The notes under the pieces: generated by a model | The model's database searches: none | What the model was told of the DNA's origin: nothing | The model's input: only the letters and a program-made list of their open reading frames with translations | Assembly: GCF_021462225.1 (NCBI RefSeq) | Contig: NC_061817.1 | Coordinates: 10,079,327-10,143,326 of the forward strand | Direction of reading: 5' to 3' | Origin: Girardinichthys multiradiatus | Taxonomy: Eukaryota; Chordata; Actinopteri; Cyprinodontiformes; Goodeidae | Length of the DNA stretch: 64,000 bases | Shown here: in pieces, positions 54,161-64,000 of the stretch | How positions within the stretch are numbered: position 1 is the stretch's first letter | How the letters are laid out: every line of letters begins with the position of its first letter | Program-made: the position numbers and the translations under genes

Positions 54161-57100
54161 CTGCAAGGGGGATGCAAAAAATATCAGGCTGACCCTGCCA
54201 AAATTTGTACCCCCATCCAAATAATGGATAAACAGTATCCCACATGTATATGCATATGTATATCTGTATGTATATGTATACATGTCTTGGAATATGTACA
54301 TTTTGCTGCCAGAAGTCCACTAAGGGATGTTGTATGCCTTTCTTTGCCTACGTCCCATTTAAAACCCTCCAGACCAATCAATAAATGTGGGCATTATATT
54401 TAGGTCTAGCTGACACTTGTTGATATCATTTTAAAAATGTAATGATAAATGGATTTTATCATCTTAAGAACATATCCAAAATTTCACAGTTTGTCTCTGG
54501 GTCCAATACAGAAAATGTATTACATGCTTTTATAAGATGCAGAATAGGTGACTGCAGTGTTCTGCTTTGTGGTCTTCCATATTCCAATACAGCTCCTCTA
54601 CAACTATTGTAAAATTCAGCAGCACTACTTAAGAAAACCAGAGAGAACTAATATTATTCTATTTTTAAATGTCATCATTGGCTACTTTTACATGGTACTA
54701 TTGTTAAGGTGAAATCCTGACCTTTTGAGTTAACAATGGTGTTACCACCACAAGCTTATCAGATCTGCTTTTTTCTTATAGCCTGTGTAATAAGGGATTG
54801 AAATGATCCTGGTCCTGGACAAAGTTGGCAGCAAGGTTCTTTATGTTATTACTGGAGGACTAGTTGGTGCCCCCCAGAAAAATTGATGTTCTAAACATGT
54901 TGTTTTTCAAAGGCTCTGGACCAAAGACCACTACCTTTTTCTTATCTGAATTTAAAAGCAGAAAGTTGAAAGTCATCCGGAGTTTTTTGTCTTTATCTGT
55001 CAACTTAAACATCCTTGTGGAATTTAAATTTAAAAGTCTTGGATCAGCTACTTTAAGCGTCCTAACTGGGAGTTGGGCTGCTGTTTGCAGCGTTCAGTGA
55101 GATCATGGACTGTACAATCTGTCACAAAACCTATAAGGGACTAGGCAAAAAATCAGAGACACGGGCATGCAGATCAATGATTTCATTGTCTCTATTGCCC
55201 AGTCCACAAGGATTTTGCTTCTACAGCCCTCCCTGCTTACCCCTCTGGTCCTGTCACCCTCTTCCTGCCCATCACAGGCTGGTGCGTCAGACAATGACCA
55301 TTCTAACCTCGAGCCCATCAAGCGGCCTCCCAGCTAACGGCCGTGGAAGAGCACCTGCCAGATAATCAGCTCACCCATGGAGGACACCCGAGAGGAGCTA
55401 ACATCTCAAGCTCCTTCTTCTGGAAAGGAGTCTTCTGTTAAAGCCTAAAGTGAGAACTAAAATATATGATATATATGAAGTCTCTTTCTCCTATTAGAGC
55501 CTTACTTCAGTCTGGATTTTAGTTAAAAGCTATGCATGATGTTGGGACCACACAGCCATGGGTGTTCAACACTAAAACTCCGGTACATACTTTCCTGGAA
55601 CCTTTCAAAATAAAGAGCATTAACCTTCTTCCAGCACAGCCAGGAAATGGGGTAACTGCGGACTTCCTGTGGCGCCAATACCCAAATAAAAGCCCCACCT
55701 TTCCACAAGTCTTTCTCTTCCACACCGATGACCATCGGGTCAGGAGGGAACACAGCACGCTGAATGTCCTTTGCTGGCAAAAAGACATAAATTCAACTGG
55801 ATCCAAGGACCGATCACCGATCATTTGCAAAAGTTAAGTAGAATGAAATACTGTCTGTGTATCCGGTATTTTCATTCATGAACGGAGAAATTAAGGTGTA
55901 AGAGTTGCTTACATTTTCTCTTCAAGGCCCCACAGAAGCAAACGGTGTTCCGAGAGAAGCTGTTTCGACAAGCCGAGTCTGGAGGAAAGACGACGGCCGC
56001 AACCGTGTTTACGGTAACGAACAGCTGGTCACCTGATCGGAGGAAACTGAAGAAGTTAGCGGGAAGCTAACTCTTTGTTCACGACGGATATCTTCAAACT
56101 TCGCCCTTGGACAACCTCAACAGGTTCAGAGTTTGGGTTTTGGGCAGATTAACAGATTGGTTTAGGATGAAATGATCTAAACGTTTTCATGTTATGAAGT
56201 TTGTTTTGTGGAACTCGGCTATCTTGGTGCTAGCATGCTACCTGTAGCACCCAGGCCGGTTCGGGTTCTTTGTATGTTTTAAAGCTAAGATAAACTTTAT
56301 TTAAAGGGTGGTTTTAACCAGAACATTGCTCATAATGCGCCGTCAGCGCTTATGCATTTTAACCCTGGTATTTTAAAGGTATGTGTTGATTCTGGCGCTA
56401 AGCTATCTCTAGCTTAGCACTTTAGCTAGCTTCTTTGTTAGCCCAACGGCCAGCCGGTAAGAACACGTGTGCTAGCATTAAGGCTAGTCAACAGAAAGGT
56501 TGTTAGTTTTCAAGCTAGTGAATAATAGTCCCTGAACATCATTTACTAAAGTTGATAACTAAGTAAACACCATTAAGCCCCATTTCTCCAGAAAGATTTG
56601 GCTCTTTTCCAAAATACTCAATAATATTTCTTCAAATATTATTTTAATAAATGAAGGCAGCTAATTAGACACCGTTGAGAATTAGTCATCCAGGAGGTTG
56701 GTTTTTTTCAGCAGATCATTATTTAAAATATTATTTTATTACAATAATATTTAATCTGATCTTGCATTGTGAAGGGTTGTCTAAAGGTTGCTGATTATTT
56801 TCTAAGTTAGTTCCAAAACTAACTTCACTTCCAGATTCTTCAAGATAATCCTTGGTTCTCAAACATAAACATTGCATGGTATGTTGCATCACTCTTTTTG
56901 GTCATAATTTCTAATCATCTTTAATCAACTTGTTTATATTGTACATAGTCCGTTAGTCTTCATTATTCTTTAATTCTGCTTGGTAGTTTAGTTGGATTGT
57001 TTTAGCATAGTAAAAAGTTTGTTGATTGAAATATGTTTGACTTTGAGTTGACTTATTTTTGTTAATAAATTCTTGTATTTTAAGAAATTGTGTGAATTAA

Positions 57101-58541
57101 TTCCATGTGTGTGCAGAGTTTATGCTGTTCAATAATGCCAGAGCTCGTCTCACACCTTTCTATTCTGTCCTAATACCATCGCCTTAATGGGGCTGGTATT
57201 CACAGGACAATCCTTAACAGACCGGAATATTATTTGGTAAAATATTAATATTAAAATATTAATATTAAATAATATTCTCAGATTCATATTTACAACAATT
57301 ATCTCATACTTAAATATTTTAAAGTTAGCAATAGTTATTGTTGAGGTAACATAATACTATCACTGATATTTTTGCGGCCTCAACCTCACCCAGTCCGGAT
57401 GTCGTGAGAAAGAACAGATGAAGAGCAGGAAATTAAGATTAACGCAAGTTTAATTTGAAAGATAATAAGTCCGATGATTTCTAATGCAAAATGAATATAC
57501 AAAATAACACAAGAAAGAAAATTACATAAGGCCCTTACGGAGAGAGATTGCAGATTTCAGCAAAGCATGGTTGTCTTTACCCCGGATTGTAAAAAGTGCT
57601 TGTATAGAACTGACTAAGGTTTTATCACTGAAGTAAACACCATATAGATCAGTAAAACCACATAAACTGTTGCATATGATGTCCAGGAGCTGCTAAAAGA
57701 GGCTCTGCTGAAGTTTACAGATATAACAAATTTATTTAATCACTTTAGACTTCAATGTCAATAATGTACCAGCAGGTGAATTTTAATGAAGCATGCATGC
57801 AGCTATCATACTTGTAGCTACAAAACGCTTTGTAGAAATACAATCCAATCTTTTAAAGCACGGATGGTGAGCCTGCAGACCACTGAAGCCCCTGATGAAC
57901 AGCTACTGATGGAGAAACGCATCTGGACACAGCAGCCACCAACCCGCGAACAGCTTACAAGAGTCTTTTTAAACTATGACCTCCAGATGCTACATGTGGT
58001 GGGAAATTCAACTCCTACATCCCGGCAGAACGGACGAAGATCGGGACGCCTCTCCGAACGAGCTCCGGAGCGAATCAGACCAATTAATTAACTGAGAGGA
58101 GATGACAGCTGGAGCTCAATACGGAGAACTTTAGCAGGTAGGCTAACATTGACCTGTCAGTTTCATTCTACAACATGGAGAATTGTTTATAGATTACTTA
58201 TGAAGACTAACGAGCTACATAAGTAACTAGCTAATCACAAATAACCCCAAATTACAACTTTTGTTAAGATTCAGGCTAGTTGGCGGTCAACTACTTCCGG
58301 GAGGTTTCTAAGGCTACAGAGCTACGTGACAGCTGACGCTTTAATCTTCTGTTGTCTGTTCTCTCGAGGGAATTCGCTCACCAGTCATGTCTAATACGCA
58401 CGCGTCTTGTGACGTAACGGATTGTGACGCATCAGAGGCACTCTGTTAAATCTCTTGTCATTCTGAAAACACGTCACTTCAAGAAGAGTAGCAAAGCAGA
58501 TCGTCCTTTTTTGAGTTTTGGATCCAAAAAAGCTTTTTAAA
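54161..58541. other. Repeat-derived region without a recognised gene
   Basis: 54190-54300 is an AT-rich (TATATG)n-like patch. 54780-55090 and 55540-55830 read like fragments of old transposons that I cannot name. 55930-56300 is GC-richer and looks like a 5' UTR or LTR. 57230-57400 is very AT-rich with repeated AATATTAATATT. A 101-codon plus-strand frame (57786-58091) has a basic C-terminus but no known domain. 58260-58500 has promoter-like words (GTGACGTAACGG) before the next gene. Confidence 0.45.
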
Positions 58542-60122
58542 ATGTTTCAGTCAAGTGGACTAACGAAGAGAAATATCTCCATCTCAATTGACAACGTGGA
58601 GGACATAATATTGCCTCGTTTGAAAACTTTATCACCGGCACAGTGGACCTTGCTTTCACAAGGTCTGAAGGATTCACATATTACAGGCGTTCTGGCTGAC
58701 ATACTTAGCGACATTTTTCAGCAATGTGTGGAAAATTCATTGAAAATCCTGATTCCAATGATTGAAGAGAATATCGAGGCCTATGCAATAACTGATGAAA
58801 ATATCAGTGTGCATTTAAACAGTTTGATTACAGCAGAAATGGCCAAGTTTCTCCAGGTTTCAACAGATGTTTGTCACAGTGGGAAGGAGTTAAACTCATT
58901 GATGGAAGAGGAGGTCTCTCAAAAGCTTACGTCTATTGCAAAGGTGATCATAAGGACCCCCGTTTATCCCGTGGAACCTGCCGTGTATGTGAGTGGCTGC
59001 TTTTCCAACCTAAGAAATCTCAACAAAATAGTTTCCAACACAGTTACATTTTTCCGAAAACATCTTAACAGAGCCAGATCAAGTTGTGCTGACAGATACT
59101 GGAGCAGATTCATGAAGAAAAAGGAGACCTCAAATCTGCCTCCACCAAAACCAAAGATTGCATTTGAACTTCCAGAGGAAAGTGTTTCTGCAGTTGTAAC
59201 ATCTCCCTTTTTTCTGGCCTCAGTTGGTGAGGGAATTAGAGAAATAATAGAGAAACATTCAGATGATTTATACGATGCCAAAACAGCAGACGATGTTACA
59301 GAATTTTGCCCGTCAGTAGATCCTTTCAAAACAATTCAAGTGGCAGAAGCAATTAGCCAAACTATCATTGAGGAACTTCATTTCTGCAAATCCAAAGTTT
59401 CAGTTAGACAGAAAGATGAGAAAAGTTCATGCACGCCACATTTTAACTTGAAAAAAATTGTTGGTGATATCAGAAGCCTATTTTTATCCATGCTCAAAAC
59501 CGCTCCAGCTGGAAGACAACAAATAACCAGCAAACCAGAACTTTCCAGCTTTGTCAAGCAGCGGTTTAGCAGTATGGTGTCTTCATTGGAGATATCATTG
59601 GATTCAAGTGACACAAAGGTGGTCAAACTGAAACATGACCCAGGTAGATCAAACAGACTCATGTGCTTCATGTTTCCTGGATGCGTTCCTGAGGTTTCAT
59701 CAAATGAGGAAAGCCCAAAACATCGAGACTACACGGAGATAGACCACATTTCTAAACTTGATTTTCAGTCTATCAAACCTCAGATTGACAGCCTGTGTGC
59801 AGAATCTACAGGGAACCAATTTCTAAATGACAAGATCAAACACTTTGCAAAGGAACTGACAGATAAATTATACGTTCAAATCATGAGGAGCCATTATTAT
59901 CAAATTCCTGTTCCTCCAGAAGGAAAATGTCTTTCAGATTCTGTCCTCTCTAGCAAGAAAGTAAGGGACGCTTCTGGCCAGATACAAGTTTGCCCTGAAG
60001 TCTTCTATGCCAGAGCAGAAGACGAGGTAAGGACATTTCTCCAAAGCATCTTTCTGTGGATAAAGAATGAGGAAGATTATCAGATAGGTGAAGAGGATAA
60101 AGTTTCCAGCGTTCTCCCCTGA
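58542..60122 (+). CDS. Orphan 526-aa protein, intronless
   Basis: The frame is open from a stop at 58512 to TGA at 60120-60122. The first ATG is at 58542 (MFQSSGLTKRNISISIDNVE). An uninterrupted 526-codon frame in AT-rich DNA strongly suggests real or very recently lost coding function. The protein is soluble and mostly helical by composition, with regularly spaced Leu/Ile and Ser-Lys stretches, no signal peptide and no transmembrane segment. Recurrent SxL-rich helices (QWTLLSQGLKDSHITGVLAD, VGEGIREIIEKHSDDLYDAK) may be internal repeats. I recognise no domain. Retroviral pol sequence starts within a few bases of its end, so it may be a retrocopy or a transposon-borne gene. Confidence 0.6.
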   Translation: MFQSSGLTKRNISISIDNVEDIILPRLKTLSPAQWTLLSQGLKDSHITGVLADILSDIFQQCVENSLKILIPMIEENIEAYAITDENISVHLNSLITAEMAKFLQVSTDVCHSGKELNSLMEEEVSQKLTSIAKVIIRTPVYPVEPAVYVSGCFSNLRNLNKIVSNTVTFFRKHLNRARSSCADRYWSRFMKKKETSNLPPPKPKIAFELPEESVSAVVTSPFFLASVGEGIREIIEKHSDDLYDAKTADDVTEFCPSVDPFKTIQVAEAISQTIIEELHFCKSKVSVRQKDEKSSCTPHFNLKKIVGDIRSLFLSMLKTAPAGRQQITSKPELSSFVKQRFSSMVSSLEISLDSSDTKVVKLKHDPGRSNRLMCFMFPGCVPEVSSNEESPKHRDYTEIDHISKLDFQSIKPQIDSLCAESTGNQFLNDKIKHFAKELTDKLYVQIMRSHYYQIPVPPEGKCLSDSVLSSKKVRDASGQIQVCPEVFYARAEDEVRTFLQSIFLWIKNEEDYQIGEEDKVSSVLP

Positions 60123-60195
60123 AGAACTTACTGTGTCGAAGAGAAAAGGTGCAAAATAAGAAGATGGTCTGTGGAGAGGACCTGAGGGTAAAATT

Positions 60196-61190
60196 GTGAT
60201 GCCACCAAACATTAGGGAACACATTTTGGAAGAGGCACATGGACAGGCACATGTAGGTATTCCACAGATGCTTATCAACCTGGAACAATGGTAGCACCCG
60301 TATTTAAAAGATATGGTGAGTGAGAAGATCAGGAACTGTTCTATTTGCGGACAATTTAATCCAAAACCTACTGTGCATCCATTTCCAGGTAAGTTTAAGA
60401 CATGGTATCCACAGCGAGAGGATATAGATACAGGTTGGTCTGTGTGGATGGATATTCAGGATGGCCTGAGGCATGGCTCACAAGAAAGGAAGACAGTAAG
60501 TATGTGGTAAAATGTTTAATTAATCACTACATTCCCAGACATGGCTTCCCGGAAAAGAAAAGATCTGATAATGGAACTCATTTCAGGAGCAAAGATCTGC
60601 AACAGGTGGAGCAAATGTTGGGACTGAAACATGCTTTTGGTACAGTATATCATCCTCAATCACAGGGCAAGGTTGAAAGAGTGAACCAAACATTGAAAAC
60701 AAAATGGCTAAAATCTGTGCACAGACCAAATTAATTTGAGTGGATGCTTTGCTAGAGGTTTTAATGTCTGTCAGGATGTCTGTTAATCAGTCCACAGGTT
60801 ACACCCCACATGAACTACAGACTGGGAGAGTCTTCCCGGGACCAGCACAGCAGATATCAGGACAAACAGGTGAATCGGCACAATTATCTTCTAACACGTT
60901 CTTTAATGAGTTGCAGACCCTAGCTGCAGAATTTTCCAGAGGATCTGAGGGAACAAGAGGCTCCCTGTGGTACCAGGAGTCAACTGGGTCTGGCTTTGGG
61001 TCATCAAGAGGAAGTGGCAGGAACCCAGATTCACAGGCCCGTTCCAAGTCCTGGAAAGAACATCTCATGTGGTTTGTCTGAGAGGAAAAGGAGAAATCTG
61101 GTATCATTGGACCATTTCTTTTGGTTTTCAAGAGGATTTATCCACTACAAGGAGTCATTCGATTCAACTAATCAACAGATAAATTCAGGA
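60196..61190 (+). pseudogene. Retroviral integrase remnant
   Basis: In order: an HHCC zinc finger (EEAHGQAH ... CSICGQ) with an in-frame TAG near 60291; a catalytic core with VDGYSGWPEAW, SDNGTHF and HPQSQGKVERVNQ (the three acidic residues are visible); then, in other frames, SVNQSTGYTPHELQTGRVF and a C-terminal SH3-like part (KWQEPRFTGPFQVLERT). At least two frameshifts and two stops make it inactive. Confidence 0.8.
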
Positions 61191-61352
61191 TTGGAAATTT
61201 CAACATATGTGACTCTTGATTTTGATTGTGTGATCATTGAATGTGGTGTCTTTTCTGTCAATTAATCTTTGGAGCATTGGTTATGCTATTGTTGTTTTAT
61301 GTACTTGATGTATGACTTTGAATCAATATTTCTTGAGTAAACCCCACAGTGT

Positions 61353-62051
61353 GTGAAGGTTATAAGCTCCTGGGTAAGTGGAATTGATCTGATCCAAAAA
61401 ATAAAAATGGTGATGCATGGTTGGGATGTTAGTTTTAAATGGAAATATGGGGGAGGAGGTTTAATAATGACACTGGGGGGAATAATTGTGTTCTTGACGT
61501 GTGATGTTTTCCAGAGTGGTGAGCATCCCTCCAGTCCCAATTTCCGCAGCCGTCGTCATCTATTCCGGAAAATGACTGAAATATCGGACACATGCATTAA
61601 AAGACATGGAGGTATTGAACTAGATTATGTACTTGGCTCGGACACCACGTTTCAGTTTGATCTCTGTTCTGTGTTTACATGTGAGGGTAGTGAGCTAGCC
61701 TGGACTAAATATAATGTGTATCTGAGTATCTATCAGAAAGGTGCGGTGGATGGTATGGAGAACATCGGCAAGCCAGCCCAGGGTTTTGTCATTTGGGACA
61801 CTAAACAGGGACGAATACTGTCAGATAATCCATATGCAGAAACATTTCAGCATTTGGTGACCTTGGCTAGAGGACAAGCGAAGGGTAAATTGACAACTGG
61901 AGGTATTAATCCAATATTAGTCAGCATTGGAAGAATACAGAGCAACCCCTACCACAACCCTAATATTACAGTAAGGCCACCTACTCTTAGATGTGGAAAT
62001 ATGAGTTCTGGATTTTATATGTATTTAGGAGTAGATTTAAATATACTTTAA
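61353..62051 (+). pseudogene. Partial retroviral env (surface subunit, N-terminal part)
   Basis: A 232-codon open frame directly after the integrase. A hydrophobic stretch (LIMTLGGIIVFLTCDVF, about residues 37-53) would serve as leader. After it comes a Cys-containing ectodomain-like region (FDLCSVFTCEGSELAWTKYN). The C-terminal part of the surface subunit and the whole transmembrane subunit are missing, so the ATG and product are not considered functional. Assigned by position and general character. Confidence 0.5.
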
Positions 62052-62117
62052 ATACAGAGATAAAACTCTGCACTTTACATGCAGCATTCGTTGGAAAAAA
62101 AGAACACCCGTTCAACA

Positions 62118-63089
62118 ATGGCTAGAGTTAAGAGAGTTTATCGTCAAGCGGAGGAGAAACGCAACGCGTGCCAAGATGATGATGATGAACAAGCAACTGC
62201 ATCATATACTTCCTCAACGGAGATACCTATCGGGATTCCCGTCATGACATACTCTACCGATGATGAGGATCCAACATCAACTTCAACAACCATGGTTGAA
62301 AATCAGACCTCGGGTCGGCCAAGAGGTATGTCAGTTCTGTGCGAAACCCCAGTGACCGTCTACCAGTATTCATCCCGTGAATTGAATGCTCCTAAGAAAT
62401 TAACATACTACAACTGCAGGGTACAAAGACCCCCGTTCGACACTCTGCAGGAAGAATGGTCTTTGGAGCCATATGGCCTGGTTGGCAGCTGGGGTTATAT
62501 TTTCATGTATGAAATAGGAGAGCTTTGCCTGTATCAATTGGATCAAGATGAGGTATTTAATGGATCACTGGCTCTGTGTACTCTCACCCACAGCGACTGG
62601 GCTGTGTTAAGGCTTGCAATCCCGCATCTTAATGATAGCCCTGAAACAGTCTCAAGGCAGGAGAGGGAGGAAGAAGAAGAAGAAAATGAACTATCTCCTC
62701 GACCTGTAAAACGGGCGAGAATATTTCATATACCATCCGATGTTGAAATAGCTGAGAGAGAACCTCTCTTTAGCGCAGTGTGGGGGTCAAAAACCACAGC
62801 AAATGGCCGCTGGTCTTTTCGGGCAAGCAGACGCAGGAACAACCGGACGAGTCCCTCAGATCTGTTTGTGTTGGAGGCTTTCAATCAGGACTGCGGCGTA
62901 TTCAAGACAATGCTGGCTCTGCCGTTTGAAGCTTGGGCAGAGAAGATGAGTGAAATTGGACATCGTCTTTCCGACCTTTTCCACAAGTCACGAAGTTGGA
63001 TCGATGTCATGTCAGTGAAAAAAAACGCTGACGTTTCCTGTTTTACGTTTAGAACGAACCCTCTTCTGAGGACACGCCCCTTCCTATGA
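62118..63089 (+). CDS. Unknown protein A of a virus-like gene pair (PC4-like segment)
   Basis: 323 codons from ATG 62118, whose context CAACAATGG is strong; an ATG at 62079 would add 13 residues in a poor context. An acidic Ser/Thr-rich N-terminus is followed by a compact region (about residues 75-175) with YIFMYEIGELCLYQLDQD and LCTLTHSDWAVLRLAIPHLN. The latter weakly resembles the strand-helix end of PC4/p15 single-strand-DNA-binding domains. Then come an EEEEEE run, a likely nuclear signal (RPVKRARIF) and a basic patch (RASRRRNNR). It is intronless and overlaps the next gene by ATGA. Function unknown; the nuclear, DNA-linked role is inference. Confidence 0.6.
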   Translation: MARVKRVYRQAEEKRNACQDDDDEQATASYTSSTEIPIGIPVMTYSTDDEDPTSTSTTMVENQTSGRPRGMSVLCETPVTVYQYSSRELNAPKKLTYYNCRVQRPPFDTLQEEWSLEPYGLVGSWGYIFMYEIGELCLYQLDQDEVFNGSLALCTLTHSDWAVLRLAIPHLNDSPETVSRQEREEEEEENELSPRPVKRARIFHIPSDVEIAEREPLFSAVWGSKTTANGRWSFRASRRRNNRTSPSDLFVLEAFNQDCGVFKTMLALPFEAWAEKMSEIGHRLSDLFHKSRSWIDVMSVKKNADVSCFTFRTNPLLRTRPFL

Positions 63090-63125
63090 TATATATACGG
63101 GGGGATAACTGCAAGCTCACAGACA
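63071..63125 (+). promoter_or_regulatory. Candidate internal core promoter for protein B gene
   Basis: A GC/CACCC-type box (CACGCCCC, 63073-63080) is followed ten bases on by TATATATA (63090-63097). A start site about 30 bases later would put the in-frame ATG 63140 first in the message. Confidence 0.5.
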
Positions 63126-63979
63126 CTGAGAATCGTATCATGAGAATGAGTGGACCGACACCATACAGGGATCTCTACAACCACCGAGCAGAGATCCACT
63201 TCTCTCCTGAGCACGATGAAAGCTTCAACATTGGACCATATCATCCGCCTTCCCCTGACCTCTTCTCACCATCCACCTCAACATCCTCATTCTCAGAGAA
63301 CCACTTCAGTCCTGCATCACCTACAGGATACAACATGAAATATCTACCGCTTTCTCCAGACCTCTGCTCACCATCACCGCTATTCATGGCTGAGTCTGTA
63401 GACGCGAATGTCCTGCCTGAAGACATGAAGGTGGTCGTGGAGGAGGAGGTAGCCACCAGCTACTCACCCTCTACCGAAACCCCTACACAAACCCTGGAAC
63501 CGATGGAGGACCCTCAGCCTTCAGCAGAGGATGAGAGTAACCAGGAGGACGAAATTGACGGTTGGTTCTCAACCACCCTCATCAATACGGTGAAAACAGC
63601 GATACTTCATTTATTCAACATAACCTCTTTGAACTATCTCAGAGAAACCTGCTATGGGTGTATAACGAACCACCCGAGCCAGCGTCAACACCATTGCCTG
63701 GAGGTACTGGGAGAGGATTATTACCAAGTCAACTTTCAACGCATCGTACGACGACTCGTAATCCCCAAACTCGTTCCTGCTATTCAGAATCTTCTGGTAC
63801 TTCGACGCATACAAGCGGATGACTTCAGAGTGAAGACGATTGCCAAGACGGTTTTATATGAACTGAAATCGGTACAAGGCATCCACAGTGCAATAGCGCA
63901 CGTTTATGATCGCATGGTCGATGAGAAACATCTCAAACAACTTAACTCTGTTTCAGAGTGCTATGGACTGACAAACTGA
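63086..63979 (+). CDS. Unknown protein B of a virus-like gene pair (Cys/His HPSQ motif)
   Basis: 297 codons from ATG 63086, which overlaps the previous stop as ATGA. If the TATA box is used, the start is more likely ATG 63140 (279 aa, MRMSGPTPYRD). The N-terminal half is Ser/Pro-rich and disordered, with repeats SPDLFSPS and SPDLCSPS and an acidic stretch. The C-terminal half is helical and has a Cys/His cluster (CYGCITNHPSQRQHHC) that could bind zinc, followed by VIPKLVPAIQNLLVLRRIQA. An acidic/Ser-Pro N-terminus with a folded C-terminus suggests a regulatory protein. I cannot name the family. Confidence 0.6.
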   Translation: MIYIRGDNCKLTDTENRIMRMSGPTPYRDLYNHRAEIHFSPEHDESFNIGPYHPPSPDLFSPSTSTSSFSENHFSPASPTGYNMKYLPLSPDLCSPSPLFMAESVDANVLPEDMKVVVEEEVATSYSPSTETPTQTLEPMEDPQPSAEDESNQEDEIDGWFSTTLINTVKTAILHLFNITSLNYLRETCYGCITNHPSQRQHHCLEVLGEDYYQVNFQRIVRRLVIPKLVPAIQNLLVLRRIQADDFRVKTIAKTVLYELKSVQGIHSAIAHVYDRMVDEKHLKQLNSVSECYGLTN

Positions 63980-64000
63980 TCTCACATGTTTGATGACTTG

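Larger units (their letters stand above)
60130..62051 (+). mobile_element. Endogenous retrovirus fragment: integrase and partial env
   Basis: Starts within pol just before the integrase zinc domain and runs into env. No LTR, gag, protease or RT is seen. The integrase is of the gammaretrovirus-like type by its C-terminal domain. Different lesions and strand set it apart from the gag fragment at 37.4-40.3 kb. Confidence 0.75.

Noticed and set aside
60313..60510. Independent small gene starting MVSEKIRNCSICGQ
   Set aside because: It is the integrase zinc-finger tail of the retroviral fragment in one of several broken frames.
61353..62051. Domesticated env gene
   Set aside because: Only the first part of the surface subunit is present, with no transmembrane subunit or fusion region, so retention of function is not supported.
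1..64000. CRISPR arrays, rRNA or tRNA genes
   Set aside because: No regularly spaced repeats and no cloverleaf or rRNA sequence were recognised; the window is vertebrate nuclear DNA.

Overview
This is vertebrate nuclear DNA, almost certainly from a teleost fish. Genes are split by GT-AG introns, the two recognisable host genes are animal neural/epithelial genes, and the rest is dense in teleost-type repeats: several Tc1/mariner families, hAT MITEs, an L2-like LINE 3' end, fragments of endogenous retroviruses and a rare two-gene ISL2EU-type DNA transposon. I cannot fix the species.

Layout. 1-10228 (minus strand): a neuronal pentraxin receptor gene (nptxr), with exons 4 (partial), 3, 2 and 1. 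It has no ATG at its N-terminus and appears to start at a CTG in an ideal Kozak context, as reported for mammalian NPTXR. 10229-17776: intergenic DNA of stacked transposons, including Tc1 copy A. 17777-36901 (plus strand): a 13-exon BAIAP2L2 (Pinkbar) gene, an I-BAR plus SH3 membrane/actin scaffold. Its exons add up to an uninterrupted 404-residue frame. In human both genes lie on chromosome 22q13, so the pairing fits known synteny.

36902-45330: gene-poor, with a truncated minus-strand endogenous retrovirus (LTR, tRNA-Pro-like primer site, broken gag), common dispersed repeats and two sharp palindromes. 45331-54160: an ISL2EU-type transposon with two convergent genes. The plus-strand gene encodes a SWIM zinc finger, a YqaJ/lambda-exonuclease-type nuclease and a PHD-like finger, and it is open in all four exons. 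The minus-strand gene encodes a THAP-DDE transposase. Two copies of one Tc1 family sit inside: copy B in an intron of the nuclease gene, with a full-length 334-aa transposase ORF, and copy C inside the main transposase exon. A hAT MITE is also nested in the nuclease gene.

54161-58541: repeat-derived DNA with no gene I can name. 58542-60122: an intronless 526-residue orphan ORF. 60130-62051: a decayed retroviral integrase and a partial env. 62079-63979: two tightly packed open frames that overlap by ATGA, with a GC-box/TATATATA core promoter at their junction. The first has a weak PC4-like segment and the second a Cys/His cluster around HPSQ. This compact pair looks like part of an integrated DNA virus or giant mobile element. 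With the ISL2EU element, it is the most likely place for something undescribed.
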